The notes under the pieces are model-generated. The model had not been told where the DNA came from. It did no database searches and saw only the letters and a program-made list of their open reading frames with translations. This document shows, one piece after another, positions 24,599 through 33,748 of a stretch of DNA of 56,069 nucleotides. Position numbers and translations under genes: made by a program. Numbering within the stretch: the first letter of the stretch is position 1; each line of letters begins with the position of its first letter. This DNA is from a bacterium (GTDB taxonomy: Bacteria; Krumholzibacteriota; Krumholzibacteriia; LZORAL124-64-63). The DNA lies in assembly GCA_024223715.1 (NCBI GenBank), contig JAAEOA010000241.1:1-56069 (forward strand). The letters run 5' to 3'.

Positions 24599-26334
24599 CT
24601 GACCTGCTGATGAAGGTGACCAACCTGAGCCTCAGATTTCCTGCCAATCAGGATGATCTGAAAACAATTTTCTCTGGAGCGGAACTGTCCCTTGGCAGGA
24701 ATGAGGCGGTAGCGCTCACTGGACCTTCAGGTTGTGGTAAGAGCCTTTTTGCCAGAGCGATTTGCGGACTTTTGCCAGCTAATGCCCAAATTCAGGGGCA
24801 AATTTCCTGGCAGGGAGAAGACCTGCACTCTCATTCCGGAGATGGTTGGCGGGGCAAAAGAGGGCTGTCCATGGCGCTGATGCTCCAGGAACCAGCTACA
24901 TGCCTGAACCCGGTACTACGAGTAGGGGACCAAATTGCCGAAGCGTGTTACCTAAGTGGCCTGGTTTCCAAAAATCCCTTTTCCTGGCCCCAGGCTCGCC
25001 AAATGAGTTTAGATCTTCTGCGGGAAGTCCTCTTGCCTCATCCTGAAAAAAGTTTTCGCCGGTACCCGCATCAATTGAGTGGGGGCATGCGCCAACGGGT
25101 TCTTCTGGCTGCCTCTCTGGCGTGTAATCCCCAGCTTTTGATTGCCGACGAACCCACAACAGCTCTCGATCCCACGGTTCAAAGGGAAATCCTGTCCCTG
25201 ATTCAACAAATTCGTCAACGCAGGCAAATGGCCCTACTCTTCATCTCTCATGACCCTGATCTGGTTGAATTGCTAACCGACAGGTCCTGCATCCTGACTC
25301 CAAAGGGAATGAAACCCGGAATTTTTGCTAGAGAATTATCAGGTGAGCCAAGCCATCTCAGAGAATCTGAACTCCGGCAAAAAGGCGGAGAGCCTTTGCT
25401 CCGTGTAAAAAATCTGAGTGTGCAGTACCCGGCTTCGTCCTGGAAGTTTTCTAGCGAGGCAAAGAAAACCAAGTCTCAGGCTATTCATTCGGTTGATCTG
25501 GAATTATTCCGTGGACAAACCGTGGGCCTGATGGGGGAATCCGGTTGCGGAAAAACATCATTGGCCAGAGCTTTGACCGGACAGACAAACTGTAAGGCCG
25601 ATTGTCTGCAACTGGCAAATCAAAACTATTTGCAAGCCAGTGGCTCCACTTTAGCCAAAAACCGGCGCCAAATTCAGTTGGTATTTCAGGACCCACGGTC
25701 CTCTCTGAATCCGCGGCAAAAAGTGGGCGATGTCCTGAAAGAAGCTGCCATGAGCGAAATCCTGAATGTGGGGGATTGCCTGGTGGAGGTGGATTTACCC
25801 AGGGATATAGAAAACAGGTATCCCCATCAGTTATCCGGAGGACAACGTCAAAGGCTGGTTTTAGCCCGGGCTCTGGCGGCTCAACCCTCAGTTCTAATAA
25901 CTGATGAAGCCACAAGTGCTCTGGATCCCCGTACAGCCAACAGGGCCCTGGCCCTCATCCAGTCGGCTGTGGACCGGAGGAAACTGGCAGTGCTGCATAT
26001 CTCTCACAATGAGCGGTTGCTGCAAAATTGGTGTCAACAAATCCATGTGATGTATGCAGGTTTTATTTTGGAGACGTATCCTGTCAAAAATCAGGTGGTG
26101 GGAAAGCACCCTTATACTCTGCAATTGCATCAGAGTTCCCCTCAAGCCCTGCGGGGAGAAGACCAACAGCTTCGCGCCAGTGAGAAAATTGCACCACCGG
26201 TGCACCCTGGGACCAGTGGGGGGTGTCCCTGGTTTCCTTATTGCAAGGAGTCTATCTCTTCCTGTGGCAAGGTATTGCACCCATTGGAGTCAACAGGCGA
26301 CGGCCGACGATCCCGCTGTCCGGTAGTTGAGTGA
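24595..26334 (+). CDS. fused two-domain ABC ATPase, DppD-DppF type
   Basis: This 579-residue cytoplasmic protein joins the two ATPases that are usually separate DppD and DppF chains. Domain 1 has Walker A GPSGCGKS (about residue 43), LSGGMRQRVLLAASLA and LLIADEPTTALDP. Domain 2 has Walker A GESGCGKTS (about 314), a Q-loop [29 protein letters not shown] and LITDEATSALDP; Glu of Walker B is conserved in both. The C terminus has a four-cysteine tail (GCPWFPYC, SSCG, SRCP) of the oligopeptide-transporter type. The linker after domain 1 is shorter than in paired chains. No substrate-binding protein follows, so the specificity cannot be read from the window. Confidence 0.93.
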   Translation: MTDLLMKVTNLSLRFPANQDDLKTIFSGAELSLGRNEAVALTGPSGCGKSLFARAICGLLPANAQIQGQISWQGEDLHSHSGDGWRGKRGLSMALMLQEPATCLNPVLRVGDQIAEACYLSGLVSKNPFSWPQARQMSLDLLREVLLPHPEKSFRRYPHQLSGGMRQRVLLAASLACNPQLLIADEPTTALDPTVQREILSLIQQIRQRRQMALLFISHDPDLVELLTDRSCILTPKGMKPGIFARELSGEPSHLRESELRQKGGEPLLRVKNLSVQYPASSWKFSSEAKKTKSQAIHSVDLELFRGQTVGLMGESGCGKTSLARALTGQTNCKADCLQLANQNYLQASGSTLAKNRRQIQLVFQDPRSSLNPRQKVGDVLKEAAMSEILNVGDCLVEVDLPRDIENRYPHQLSGGQRQRLVLARALAAQPSVLITDEATSALDPRTANRALALIQSAVDRRKLAVLHISHNERLLQNWCQQIHVMYAGFILETYPVKNQVVGKHPYTLQLHQSSPQALRGEDQQLRASEKIAPPVHPGTSGGCPWFPYCKESISSCGKVLHPLESTGDGRRSRCPVVE

Positions 26335-26353
26335 CCCGATGCATCAACTTTTA

Positions 26354-26382
26354 TTGACACGTAATAGGCCAATCTCTATATT
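26354..26382 (+). promoter_or_regulatory. near-consensus sigma-70 promoter for the TonB-receptor operon
   Basis: TTGACA (26354-26359, perfect), 17-nt spacer, TATATT (26377-26382, five of six). It starts 20 nt after the ABC ATPase stop codon and about 245 nt before the receptor start, so the transcript would carry a long leader. Confidence 0.8.
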
Positions 26383-26389
26383 CAAACAT

Positions 26390-26612
26390 CAGTTGCAACA
26401 AGGGCTTTTGTGTTCTACTGGAATCTTTCAGAAGAAGTTCCGGATAAGGGCGCAAAAAAAGCTGGTGCAGCAGAAAAAGGCATCCCCACACTGCCCGAAT
26501 GCGGATTCCAGTTTTTTAACCGGAGATCCTGAAAAAGGACCAGTGCAAAAGTATAGATATCAGTTCACAGGTTCTCACCCGAACCCAGTTTCGGACGGAA
26601 AAGCTTCCCCCG
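26390..26612 (+). other. long untranslated leader before the TonB-dependent receptor gene
   Basis: About 220 nt lies between the promoter and the ribosome site. An open frame continues upstream from the receptor through this leader, but its residues do not resemble the receptor family and there is no signal peptide in it. I could not match a known riboswitch. It may still be a cis-regulatory RNA. Confidence 0.35.
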
Positions 26613-26626
26613 AAAGGAGCTCCTAT

Positions 26627-29600
26627 ATGCTCCGGCGCCACCGGATCAATTGGACTTTAAAGTCTTTATTCCTGACCTTCACCATCATTATGGTGATGCA
26701 GGCTCTACCCGCTTTGGTTTTAGCCCAAGCACCTGCCACTATCGAAGGCACGGTGAAAGACGGCGAAACCGGCGATCTTCTCGATTACGCCAATGTATTG
26801 TTGGTGGGCACCAGCCGGGGGACTATGTCTCTTGGTGGTGGTCAGTTTTATTTTCAGGGAATGCAACCTGGAACTTACACCGTTAAGATCCTTTATCTTG
26901 GGTATGGTCCTGTAGAACAGACAGTTACCGTTGGCAGTGGGGAAACAGCTTCGCTGACGTTCTCCCTGAAGACGGTTATTGTTGATCAGTTGGAAGCTTT
27001 CAGCGTTGAAGGCGCTGAATACATGGTTGAAGTGAAAAATACACTCAACGAGCAGACTGTAAGTTCCGAAACATTTGAGAAATTTGCCATCGACTCCGTT
27101 GATGACGCCATCTCCAAAAATGCGGGTGTTGTATCGCGCGCTGGAGAACTGTATGTGCGTGGTGGTCGTTCCGGTGAAGTCTCCTACCAGATGGACGGTG
27201 TTACAGTTAGTAACCCTCTTGGTGGCGGTCATATGGAAGTTTCAACCCTTTCGGTTGAGAACATCAGCATGGCAACCGGTGGTTTGGACGCCAAGTATGG
27301 TAATGCTCTTTCCGGTGTTGTGAATATCATTACCAAAGAGGGTGGCCAGAAATTCGGTGGAGCGGTTCGTTTCCTGTCCGATGATTTTGGTCGCATGGAC
27401 AAAACCTACAAAAACTATGATCGCCTGGAATACCAATTTGGTGGTCCAATGCCCCTCAGTGGCTTGACTTACTCCTTCTCTGGTGACTTCCAGTTCTCCG
27501 ATGGTGAAAATACTTCCGTGGCCCATCGCCCTGAGTACAAGGCTCAGGTGGGTGGAACCACTCTGTTTAAATTCCGACGTCGTCAGTTTAACTCAGCCAA
27601 GGGTGCCATCAAGCTGGCTTATACCATGTCTGAGAGTAAAAAAGTTACTGCTGAGTATGCTTACTCGACGACACTTGGGGAGTCCTATTCACCCAACTGG
27701 AGTGTTGGTGGGTACAGTCGTCGGGTGGTCTACCTTCCTGAAGTCTTGCCTCCTGGGCAAAGCTCTCGCAGTTCTTATTATGCCACAGGTCGTTCCATTG
27801 CTGTCTATTACGGGCCTTGGTATGAAACCATGCTGCAGAATGCCCGCACTGTTCTGGTGGTCGATGAACGCAACGCCAGTGACCAGGAAATTCAGATGCC
27901 AGTTCTTGAAGTTCGGGGTGCAGCCGATGGCCGTATTCATACGGTAGCTGCTCATGCTGTTTTTGATGGCTTCCGGTATCCTTATTCTGCTTACAGTACT
28001 GTTGAGCAGGACAGCTCCTATACAGCCTTCAATTCCGCCAACCGAAGTGGTCAGAATAAAATGATCAGTCAGGTGGGAAAGGTTGTTTGGCGTCACAACA
28101 TTACTGAGCGAACTTTCTATAATGTTCGTTTGGGTCTGGTCGCCTTTGATAGCCGTTACGATGTTTCAGGCAAAAACCCATGGTTGTATAATCACGGTGG
28201 AATTTGGTCTCCGGGGCTCTTTAACGGACAGGAACGCCTGTACCTTGGCGGTTCAGATTATTACACAGATCCCCTGAATGGGCATTTTGTCACTACCAGT
28301 GACCGGGCCTTTTATCAGGAAGAATACAGCCGGGTTTACAGTCTTGATCTTGAATTGATCAGTAACCGCTACGATGGTCACCTCATGGAGGCTGGTGGGG
28401 GTATCCGGTATAATGATTTGGAACGTTATGCAATCAGCGCTCCTGGTATTATGAGGCAGAGTCGGTTCACCAACGAGTGGAGTCAGGGCGGGAACCGAAA
28501 TGTATTCCACACTTATAACCCTGAGGCCTATTGGTATGCTCAGGATCGTTGGGAATACGAAGGAATGGTCGTCAATTTCGGATTACGCTGGGACATGTTC
28601 TCTCCAGGTAGTGCCGCAGCCATTGAATTGACCAACGAAGATGTTGATGCCAACGTAATAAAATACAAAACGGCTTTTCAACCTCGTTTGGGCTTTGCCT
28701 TCCCCATTACTGAACGTGATGGTTTCTACTTCCACTATGGACGCTTTATACAGTTCCCAAGTCGTGAGTTCCTGTTTGCCAGTCAGGATCCTGTAGGTAA
28801 CGGTGGTGTTCTTGGTAACCCGAATTTGGAACCAGAAACAACGGTTCAATATTCAGCGGGTATCAAGCACCAGTTTTCTGACCATATCGCCGGCCAGTTC
28901 TCGCTTTACAGTAAAGATATCTACGACTTGATCGCAGCTACCACGGTAACAGATGAGAGTACCGGTATCACTCTGGCACGTAGCATTAACAAAGCTTATG
29001 CTTCAGCTCGTGGTGTTGAAATGACACTGGAAAAGCGTTACAGCGATCATTACCAGTTCCGTTTGGCCTACACCTACTCTTTTGCTGATGGTGTGGCTTC
29101 TGATACTCAGTTTGGTTCTGCTCCGGAAGGCCTTGAATTCCTGCCAAATCAGGAATTACCTCTGGACTGGGATCAGAGACACACTTTGAACATTATGTTC
29201 CTGTTGGCTGAACCAGGTGTCTGGTCTTCTGCTTTTACTTTCTCATTTGGAAGTGGTTTCCCGTGGACCCCTGCCGATCGTTTTGCTAAACGCCAGGACC
29301 CCATGCTTGAAAACAGCATGCGGGAACCTGCTACATACGATCTGACCATTCAGTTGGAAAGAAACATCAATTTCTATGGTAAGAGGCTTTCATTGCAGTT
29401 GCAGGCCTTCAACCTGATCAACCAGGATGTAATTATTAACCCTGGTGGCGCCGGTATCAACCCCGGCATGATCAACGGAGCGAATTACGGCGGAATGTCT
29501 TACCTAACTGAAACCGGTAAATATGGAGCAGCATTATTGCAGGATGCTGATGGTGACGGTGAAGATGAGTTTATTCCAATCGTGGATCCCCGAACCTTCG

Positions 29601-29644
29601 GAGACCACCGCAACTTCCGATTTGGAATCGGTTATTATTTCTAG
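26627..29644 (+). CDS. TonB-dependent outer-membrane receptor with CarboxypepD-reg-like domain
   Basis: The 1005-residue precursor has a signal peptide ending LVLAQ (about residue 34). An immunoglobulin-like CarboxypepD-reg domain follows (about 36-115, TIEGTVKDGETGDLLDYANV), then a plug domain (about 140-235, with SRAGELYVRGGRSGEVSYQM and VSNPLGGG). The rest is a 22-strand-type barrel that ends FRFGIGYYF with a terminal Phe. Barrel landmarks include NPNLEPETTVQYSAGIKHQF near residue 730. The start ATG has AAAGGAG eight bases upstream. It is first of a three-gene unit with the sorting-domain protein and the PorV-type protein. The substrate is unknown; the energising proteins ExbB, two ExbD and TonB are encoded 6 kb downstream. 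Confidence 0.92.
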   Translation: MLRRHRINWTLKSLFLTFTIIMVMQALPALVLAQAPATIEGTVKDGETGDLLDYANVLLVGTSRGTMSLGGGQFYFQGMQPGTYTVKILYLGYGPVEQTVTVGSGETASLTFSLKTVIVDQLEAFSVEGAEYMVEVKNTLNEQTVSSETFEKFAIDSVDDAISKNAGVVSRAGELYVRGGRSGEVSYQMDGVTVSNPLGGGHMEVSTLSVENISMATGGLDAKYGNALSGVVNIITKEGGQKFGGAVRFLSDDFGRMDKTYKNYDRLEYQFGGPMPLSGLTYSFSGDFQFSDGENTSVAHRPEYKAQVGGTTLFKFRRRQFNSAKGAIKLAYTMSESKKVTAEYAYSTTLGESYSPNWSVGGYSRRVVYLPEVLPPGQSSRSSYYATGRSIAVYYGPWYETMLQNARTVLVVDERNASDQEIQMPVLEVRGAADGRIHTVAAHAVFDGFRYPYSAYSTVEQDSSYTAFNSANRSGQNKMISQVGKVVWRHNITERTFYNVRLGLVAFDSRYDVSGKNPWLYNHGGIWSPGLFNGQERLYLGGSDYYTDPLNGHFVTTSDRAFYQEEYSRVYSLDLELISNRYDGHLMEAGGGIRYNDLERYAISAPGIMRQSRFTNEWSQGGNRNVFHTYNPEAYWYAQDRWEYEGMVVNFGLRWDMFSPGSAAAIELTNEDVDANVIKYKTAFQPRLGFAFPITERDGFYFHYGRFIQFPSREFLFASQDPVGNGGVLGNPNLEPETTVQYSAGIKHQFSDHIAGQFSLYSKDIYDLIAATTVTDESTGITLARSINKAYASARGVEMTLEKRYSDHYQFRLAYTYSFADGVASDTQFGSAPEGLEFLPNQELPLDWDQRHTLNIMFLLAEPGVWSSAFTFSFGSGFPWTPADRFAKRQDPMLENSMREPATYDLTIQLERNINFYGKRLSLQLQAFNLINQDVIINPGGAGINPGMINGANYGGMSYLTETGKYGAALLQDADGDGEDEFIPIVDPRTFGDHRNFRFGIGYYF

Positions 29645-29692
29645 GGGCATTGCACAGGCTGTCATTTGGGCAGACCTGCTGAAAGGACGGCA

Positions 29693-32533
29693 ATGATAGG
29701 CACCATCATGAGAACGGTGAAAGGACATATGTCTGAGGCTCTTACAGTCCGGTACATGTTTGTCTTTCTGCTAATGTTGTTTGTGGCTGGTTCAGCTTCT
29801 GCCAGAATGGAAGTTGAAAACGACGGGTTTGGTCAAGGCTACAACCCCGGTGGTATCTTTGAGTTTGATGGTGATTTTGTTATGAATGTTGGTGAGGTAC
29901 AAATTAACATCACCAACTGGGGTCTTATTGGCTCTGCTTATTCAAATCCCAGTACTTATTCTGATGCTCCTTCATGTCAGTGGCCTGCCGGCAGTGGCGA
30001 TGAGTACCTTTGGGCAGCCGGTCTTTGGGTTGGTGGCGTCGTTCTTGGTGAACGTCTGGTTTCTTCGGGAGGGCGTTCCTCGGAATGGATGCCTCTCGAT
30101 GAACTTGAAGCCACTATTTATGAAGCTATTGGTACAAAGCTGATGCGTCCTTCTGGAAATCCATCTGCCAGTGGCCGTCGTGCCCCTATGCCTGGTTCCG
30201 ATGATGACGACGATGGTACATCCGATGAAGAAATCCTGAATGGTAAAGACGACGATTTTGACGGATTTATCGATGAAGATTTTGGTCAGGTTGGAAACCA
30301 GATGATGGTCCTGACTAATTATGATAATACTGCATTGTCACAGGAACGTTTTCCCGATCACACCCCCATGAACCTGGAAGTTGTTCAGTCAAGCTATGCG
30401 TGGGAGAACGATCAGGTCGATGATTTTGTTGGTTTCGAATATAAAATCACCAACATTGGTGTGACCGATATTCAACGTGTTTATGTAGGGTTCTTTGCTG
30501 ACAGTGATATCGGACCCCGGAGTGGACAAGGCACTGCTGAGGACGATATGGCAGGATCTTTCACGGGTTTTGTTCGTGCCACCGACAATAGCTGGGTGCC
30601 TGTTGAAGTCGGATTTATGTGGGATAACGATCCTGACGGTCCTATTGAAGGTTACTTTGGCATCGTTTTCCTCGGACATGATATTGATCCTTCGGGAGCC
30701 AAAGCTCCTCGCACTGTAGGTTTGCGTACTTTTCAAAAATTCCAGGGCAGCACCGCCTTTGAGCAGGGTGGAGACCCAACAAACGATGACGAAGCTTATC
30801 AGCTGATGAGTGCCGGTCGTGATGAATGGGATGCCGATACAATCGACGGAAAAGAAGCCGATTTCCGTTTTATGGTTTCAGCGGGTCCTTTTGATTTGCT
30901 GGAGCCAGACGATGCTTTGAATTTTCAGGTTGGAATGGTCGTAGGGCCGGGACTGGGTGATATTCTGGGTTCACCTGGTCTGCTGAGTCATTGTGCTGAG
31001 GCAGCTCAAACCTGGTATGGTGTTTGGGTTGATGAAATTCCTGACCAAATAAAATCCGGTGGTGGAACTGAAGAAGTTCCCGTTGGCGAAAATGGCCGTG
31101 AAACAATGCTGTGCCAGGATGACTTCGATCTTGAAGTCTGGGACACCCTCTGGCCTGATTTTGGTGATACTTCCTGTGTTGGCCTTGAATGGCTGTTGGG
31201 TCAGAATCGTGTCGGCGATGATGATTTGTTTGATTATACCTTCCCTGATGGAGAAGAAAAAACCTGTGCCATGTTTAACATGGACAACTGCTTTGAGTGT
31301 TACCGTCAGTTGGGTTACGCCTGTAATGAAAGCTCCATTGAAATGGGTGTTTGGAATTGCAATGATCCCAACGTTTCCATCAAACCCGGTTGCACCGGTA
31401 TTGATGGTGCGGAAACTCAAATTCATTGGTTGGTGGGTATGGCTCCACCGCCACCAGGTCTAAGGGTTTGGGCTGGGGACAGTCGGGTACACGTCTTCTG
31501 GGATGATACCAGTGAAAACACTGCCGATATTCGTTTGCAGAAAATTGACTTTGAGTCGTATCGCATTTGGCGAGCCGATAACTGGGACCGTCCTCATGGT
31601 TCCTCCGTGGTTAATGGGCCGGAAAGCAATCTCTGGCAGTTGATCAATGAGTACGATTTGGTTAATAACTATGTTGTGTACCGCGAGGGTGTCGAACCCG
31701 ATACCATTCCTCTTGGTTCAAATACTGGTCTTGAAATCATTTCCTACACTCCGGTAGTATTGAGCAATCCTGATTTTTATGGTCTTGCCGATGCCATGCA
31801 GGGTATTGTAGATAATGATCCAGGTAATAACCTGCGAAATCGCCCCTTGCTCCGCGGAGCCAATGGTGCGGTTTTACCTGAGTACGCATCTTTGATCCAG
31901 TGGGAGGGATATCCCGATGTCCTTGATACTTTCTTTGCGGTAGCTTTCCGCTCTGAAGATGAAGCTAATGGTGTGCTTGAAAAACGCTCCACCAAATTCT
32001 ATGAGTACATTGACAGGGAAATCCATAACGGATTTGTTTACTTCTACTCTGTTACGGCAACTGATCACGCCTTGTTGGCTCCCATGCATGAAACGGGAAT
32101 CAACCTGCCAGTAGGCCCCGGCCTCGGTGGCGATCCTGGTTCGTCGTTCCAGCATACAACTCCCGGTACCGAAGCCCAAACGGCTGAAGACCGGGCGATG
32201 AATGGGGCAAATATTTATGTTTTCCCCAATCCCGCTACCAGGGATGCCCTTGCTGATTACCAGCAAATGGCCGCTAGCGGGGATGACCCCACAGGTGTCA
32301 GGGTCACCTTTACCAACCTTCCTGCAGCTGTTAATACCATCGAGATCTTTACCGTCAGCGGTGATTTGGTGCAAACCATTGATCACGATGGCACCGATGG
32401 CGAAGGGCACATCAGCTGGAACCTGATGAGTCGTAATGGTCAGGAAATTGTCAGTGGGGTTTACTTGTACACAGTTCACAGCAACGACGGCGCATTTGAC
32501 GATTTTATCGGCAAATTCGTCGTTGTAAGATAG
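29693..32533 (+). CDS. large secreted protein with FlgD/T9SS-type C-terminal sorting-like domain
   Basis: The 946-residue precursor has a signal peptide (YMFVFLLMLFVAGSASA). An acidic Asp-rich segment at nt 30195-30290 (DDDDDGTSDEE, NGKDDDFDGFIDED) resembles calcium- or MopE-type metal-binding repeats. Several cysteines cluster in about 430-560 (CHAM-like spacing, CFECYRQLGYAC). The last ~110 residues form an immunoglobulin-like domain (NIYVFPNPATRDAL, IEIFTVSGDLVQTI, NGQEIVSGVYLYTVHS) of the FlgD/por-secretion type that anchors or sorts surface proteins in FCB bacteria. No catalytic site is recognised. The ATG at 29693 has AAAGGA five bases upstream; an ATG at 29729 is the alternative. It lies between the receptor and PorV-type genes, which suggests a joint surface function. 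Confidence 0.78.
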   Translation: MIGTIMRTVKGHMSEALTVRYMFVFLLMLFVAGSASARMEVENDGFGQGYNPGGIFEFDGDFVMNVGEVQINITNWGLIGSAYSNPSTYSDAPSCQWPAGSGDEYLWAAGLWVGGVVLGERLVSSGGRSSEWMPLDELEATIYEAIGTKLMRPSGNPSASGRRAPMPGSDDDDDGTSDEEILNGKDDDFDGFIDEDFGQVGNQMMVLTNYDNTALSQERFPDHTPMNLEVVQSSYAWENDQVDDFVGFEYKITNIGVTDIQRVYVGFFADSDIGPRSGQGTAEDDMAGSFTGFVRATDNSWVPVEVGFMWDNDPDGPIEGYFGIVFLGHDIDPSGAKAPRTVGLRTFQKFQGSTAFEQGGDPTNDDEAYQLMSAGRDEWDADTIDGKEADFRFMVSAGPFDLLEPDDALNFQVGMVVGPGLGDILGSPGLLSHCAEAAQTWYGVWVDEIPDQIKSGGGTEEVPVGENGRETMLCQDDFDLEVWDTLWPDFGDTSCVGLEWLLGQNRVGDDDLFDYTFPDGEEKTCAMFNMDNCFECYRQLGYACNESSIEMGVWNCNDPNVSIKPGCTGIDGAETQIHWLVGMAPPPPGLRVWAGDSRVHVFWDDTSENTADIRLQKIDFESYRIWRADNWDRPHGSSVVNGPESNLWQLINEYDLVNNYVVYREGVEPDTIPLGSNTGLEIISYTPVVLSNPDFYGLADAMQGIVDNDPGNNLRNRPLLRGANGAVLPEYASLIQWEGYPDVLDTFFAVAFRSEDEANGVLEKRSTKFYEYIDREIHNGFVYFYSVTATDHALLAPMHETGINLPVGPGLGGDPGSSFQHTTPGTEAQTAEDRAMNGANIYVFPNPATRDALADYQQMAASGDDPTGVRVTFTNLPAAVNTIEIFTVSGDLVQTIDHDGTDGEGHISWNLMSRNGQEIVSGVYLYTVHSNDGAFDDFIGKFVVVR

Positions 32534-32593
32534 TCATTGTTTAGGGGCAGGTTTTGTGTCAACTCCGTCTTCAGGGCGGATCTGGAGGTTTCC

Positions 32594-33541
32594 ATGAAGC
32601 GCATCGCGATTCTGCTGACCATTATGTTGGTTTTGCCATTACTGGTTATGCCAACGTCGGCCCACGCGGCCGGTTTTGCAAAGGTCGGCACTTTTGGCGG
32701 TCAATTCCTTAAAATCGGGGTCAGTGCCCGAGCAACCGGAATGGGATCAGCATTCACCGGTGTGGCAGATGATGCCACAGCAGTGTTCTGGAATCCTGGT
32801 GGTCTGGTCAACGTTCTGGGGAATGAAGTATCACTCAATCATGTGGTATGGGCTGCTGATACCAAGTTAAGTTCCGCTGTAATGGCGTTCAACCCACGGA
32901 CCATTCCTGGTACGTTTGCTATTTCCATCCGTAGTTACTGGATGGATCCGCAACTTGAACGTACGGCTTATAACCCGGAAGGTACGGGACGGCACTTCGA
33001 TGCTGGTTCCATGTCTATGGGGTTAAGCTATGCCAGGTTCTTTACCGATAAGTTCTCCGCAGGTGTGACCTTGAATTACCTGCATATGGGATTGGCCGAA
33101 ACTTCGGTTAACACTGGGGCTTTTGACTTTGGTATCATGTACCGCATTGGTATTAAAGACCTTAAGCTGGGAATGACCATTCAGAATTTGGGCGGCAAAT
33201 TCCAGTTTGATGAACGCGAATCAAAACTGCCCATGACTTTTAAAGTGGGTACCAGTTTTAACGCCTTCAAAAACGAAACCCAAAAGCTGGCAGTGGCTTT
33301 GGAGTTCGCCCACCCTTCGGATAACATAGAGCACGCCAACGCAGGGCTTGAATATGGCCTGAACAATATGTTCTTTGCCCGCGGCGGGTATCACATTAAT
33401 TACGATACCGATGGCTTGGCCTTTGGGTTTGGCGCAGCTATCCCCACCGGCGAAACTACCCGCCTGCAAGCTGACTACAGTGGTGTGGACATGGGAGCCC
33501 TCGGATTTGTTCATCGCATGAGCATGTCCGTAATGTTCTAA
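32594..33541 (+). CDS. PorV/PorQ-family outer-membrane protein
   Basis: The 315-residue precursor has a signal peptide ending AHA. The mature start GFAKVGTFGGQFLKIGVSAR followed by ATGMGSAFTGVADDATAVFW and NPGGLV is the PorV/PorQ signature, a FadL-like barrel. In the type IX secretion system, PorV shuttles and holds C-terminal-domain substrates at the outer membrane. The barrel ends SMSVMF with a terminal Phe. The ATG has GGAGG six bases upstream. It follows the sorting-domain gene by 60 nt and precedes a strong terminator, so it closes the receptor operon. Whether a full type IX system exists here is not shown by this window. Confidence 0.85.
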   Translation: MKRIAILLTIMLVLPLLVMPTSAHAAGFAKVGTFGGQFLKIGVSARATGMGSAFTGVADDATAVFWNPGGLVNVLGNEVSLNHVVWAADTKLSSAVMAFNPRTIPGTFAISIRSYWMDPQLERTAYNPEGTGRHFDAGSMSMGLSYARFFTDKFSAGVTLNYLHMGLAETSVNTGAFDFGIMYRIGIKDLKLGMTIQNLGGKFQFDERESKLPMTFKVGTSFNAFKNETQKLAVALEFAHPSDNIEHANAGLEYGLNNMFFARGGYHINYDTDGLAFGFGAAIPTGETTRLQADYSGVDMGALGFVHRMSMSVMF

Positions 33542-33596
33542 ACAGCCTCTTGGTGGCTTTATGGAACCGGTAATATTCATTCGGACACAAAACCCC

Positions 33597-33631
33597 AAAC
33601 CGCTCCGTTTTTTAACGGAGCGGTTTTTTTT
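33597..33631 (+). terminator. strong intrinsic terminator after the PorV-type gene
   Basis: A perfect 13-bp stem (AAACCGCTCCGTT at 33597-33609, loop TTTT, AACGGAGCGGTTT at 33614-33626) runs into eight T residues (33624-33631). Confidence 0.95.
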
Positions 33632-33649
33632 AAAAACCCATGAAAACTC

Positions 33650-33678
33650 TGGCCAAACTCAATATTATTCCGTACAAT
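33650..33678 (+). promoter_or_regulatory. putative promoter for the first GWxTD-type gene
   Basis: TGGCCA (33650-33655), 17-nt spacer, TACAAT (33673-33678). The -10 is good and the -35 moderate. If real, transcription starts near 33685 and makes the ATG at 33749 the likely start codon. Confidence 0.4.
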
Positions 33679-33748
33679 AAGGAAGTCCGCCAAGTTGCGG
33701 GTCCGGTCGAGGGGGATCGGTATTGCCAATCGAAACAAGGGCTTCAGT

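Noticed and set aside
26390-26626. Upstream 100-residue extension of the TonB receptor
   Set aside because: No homology and no signal peptide in the extension, while the internal ATG at 26627 has AAAGGAG and starts a clear signal peptide.
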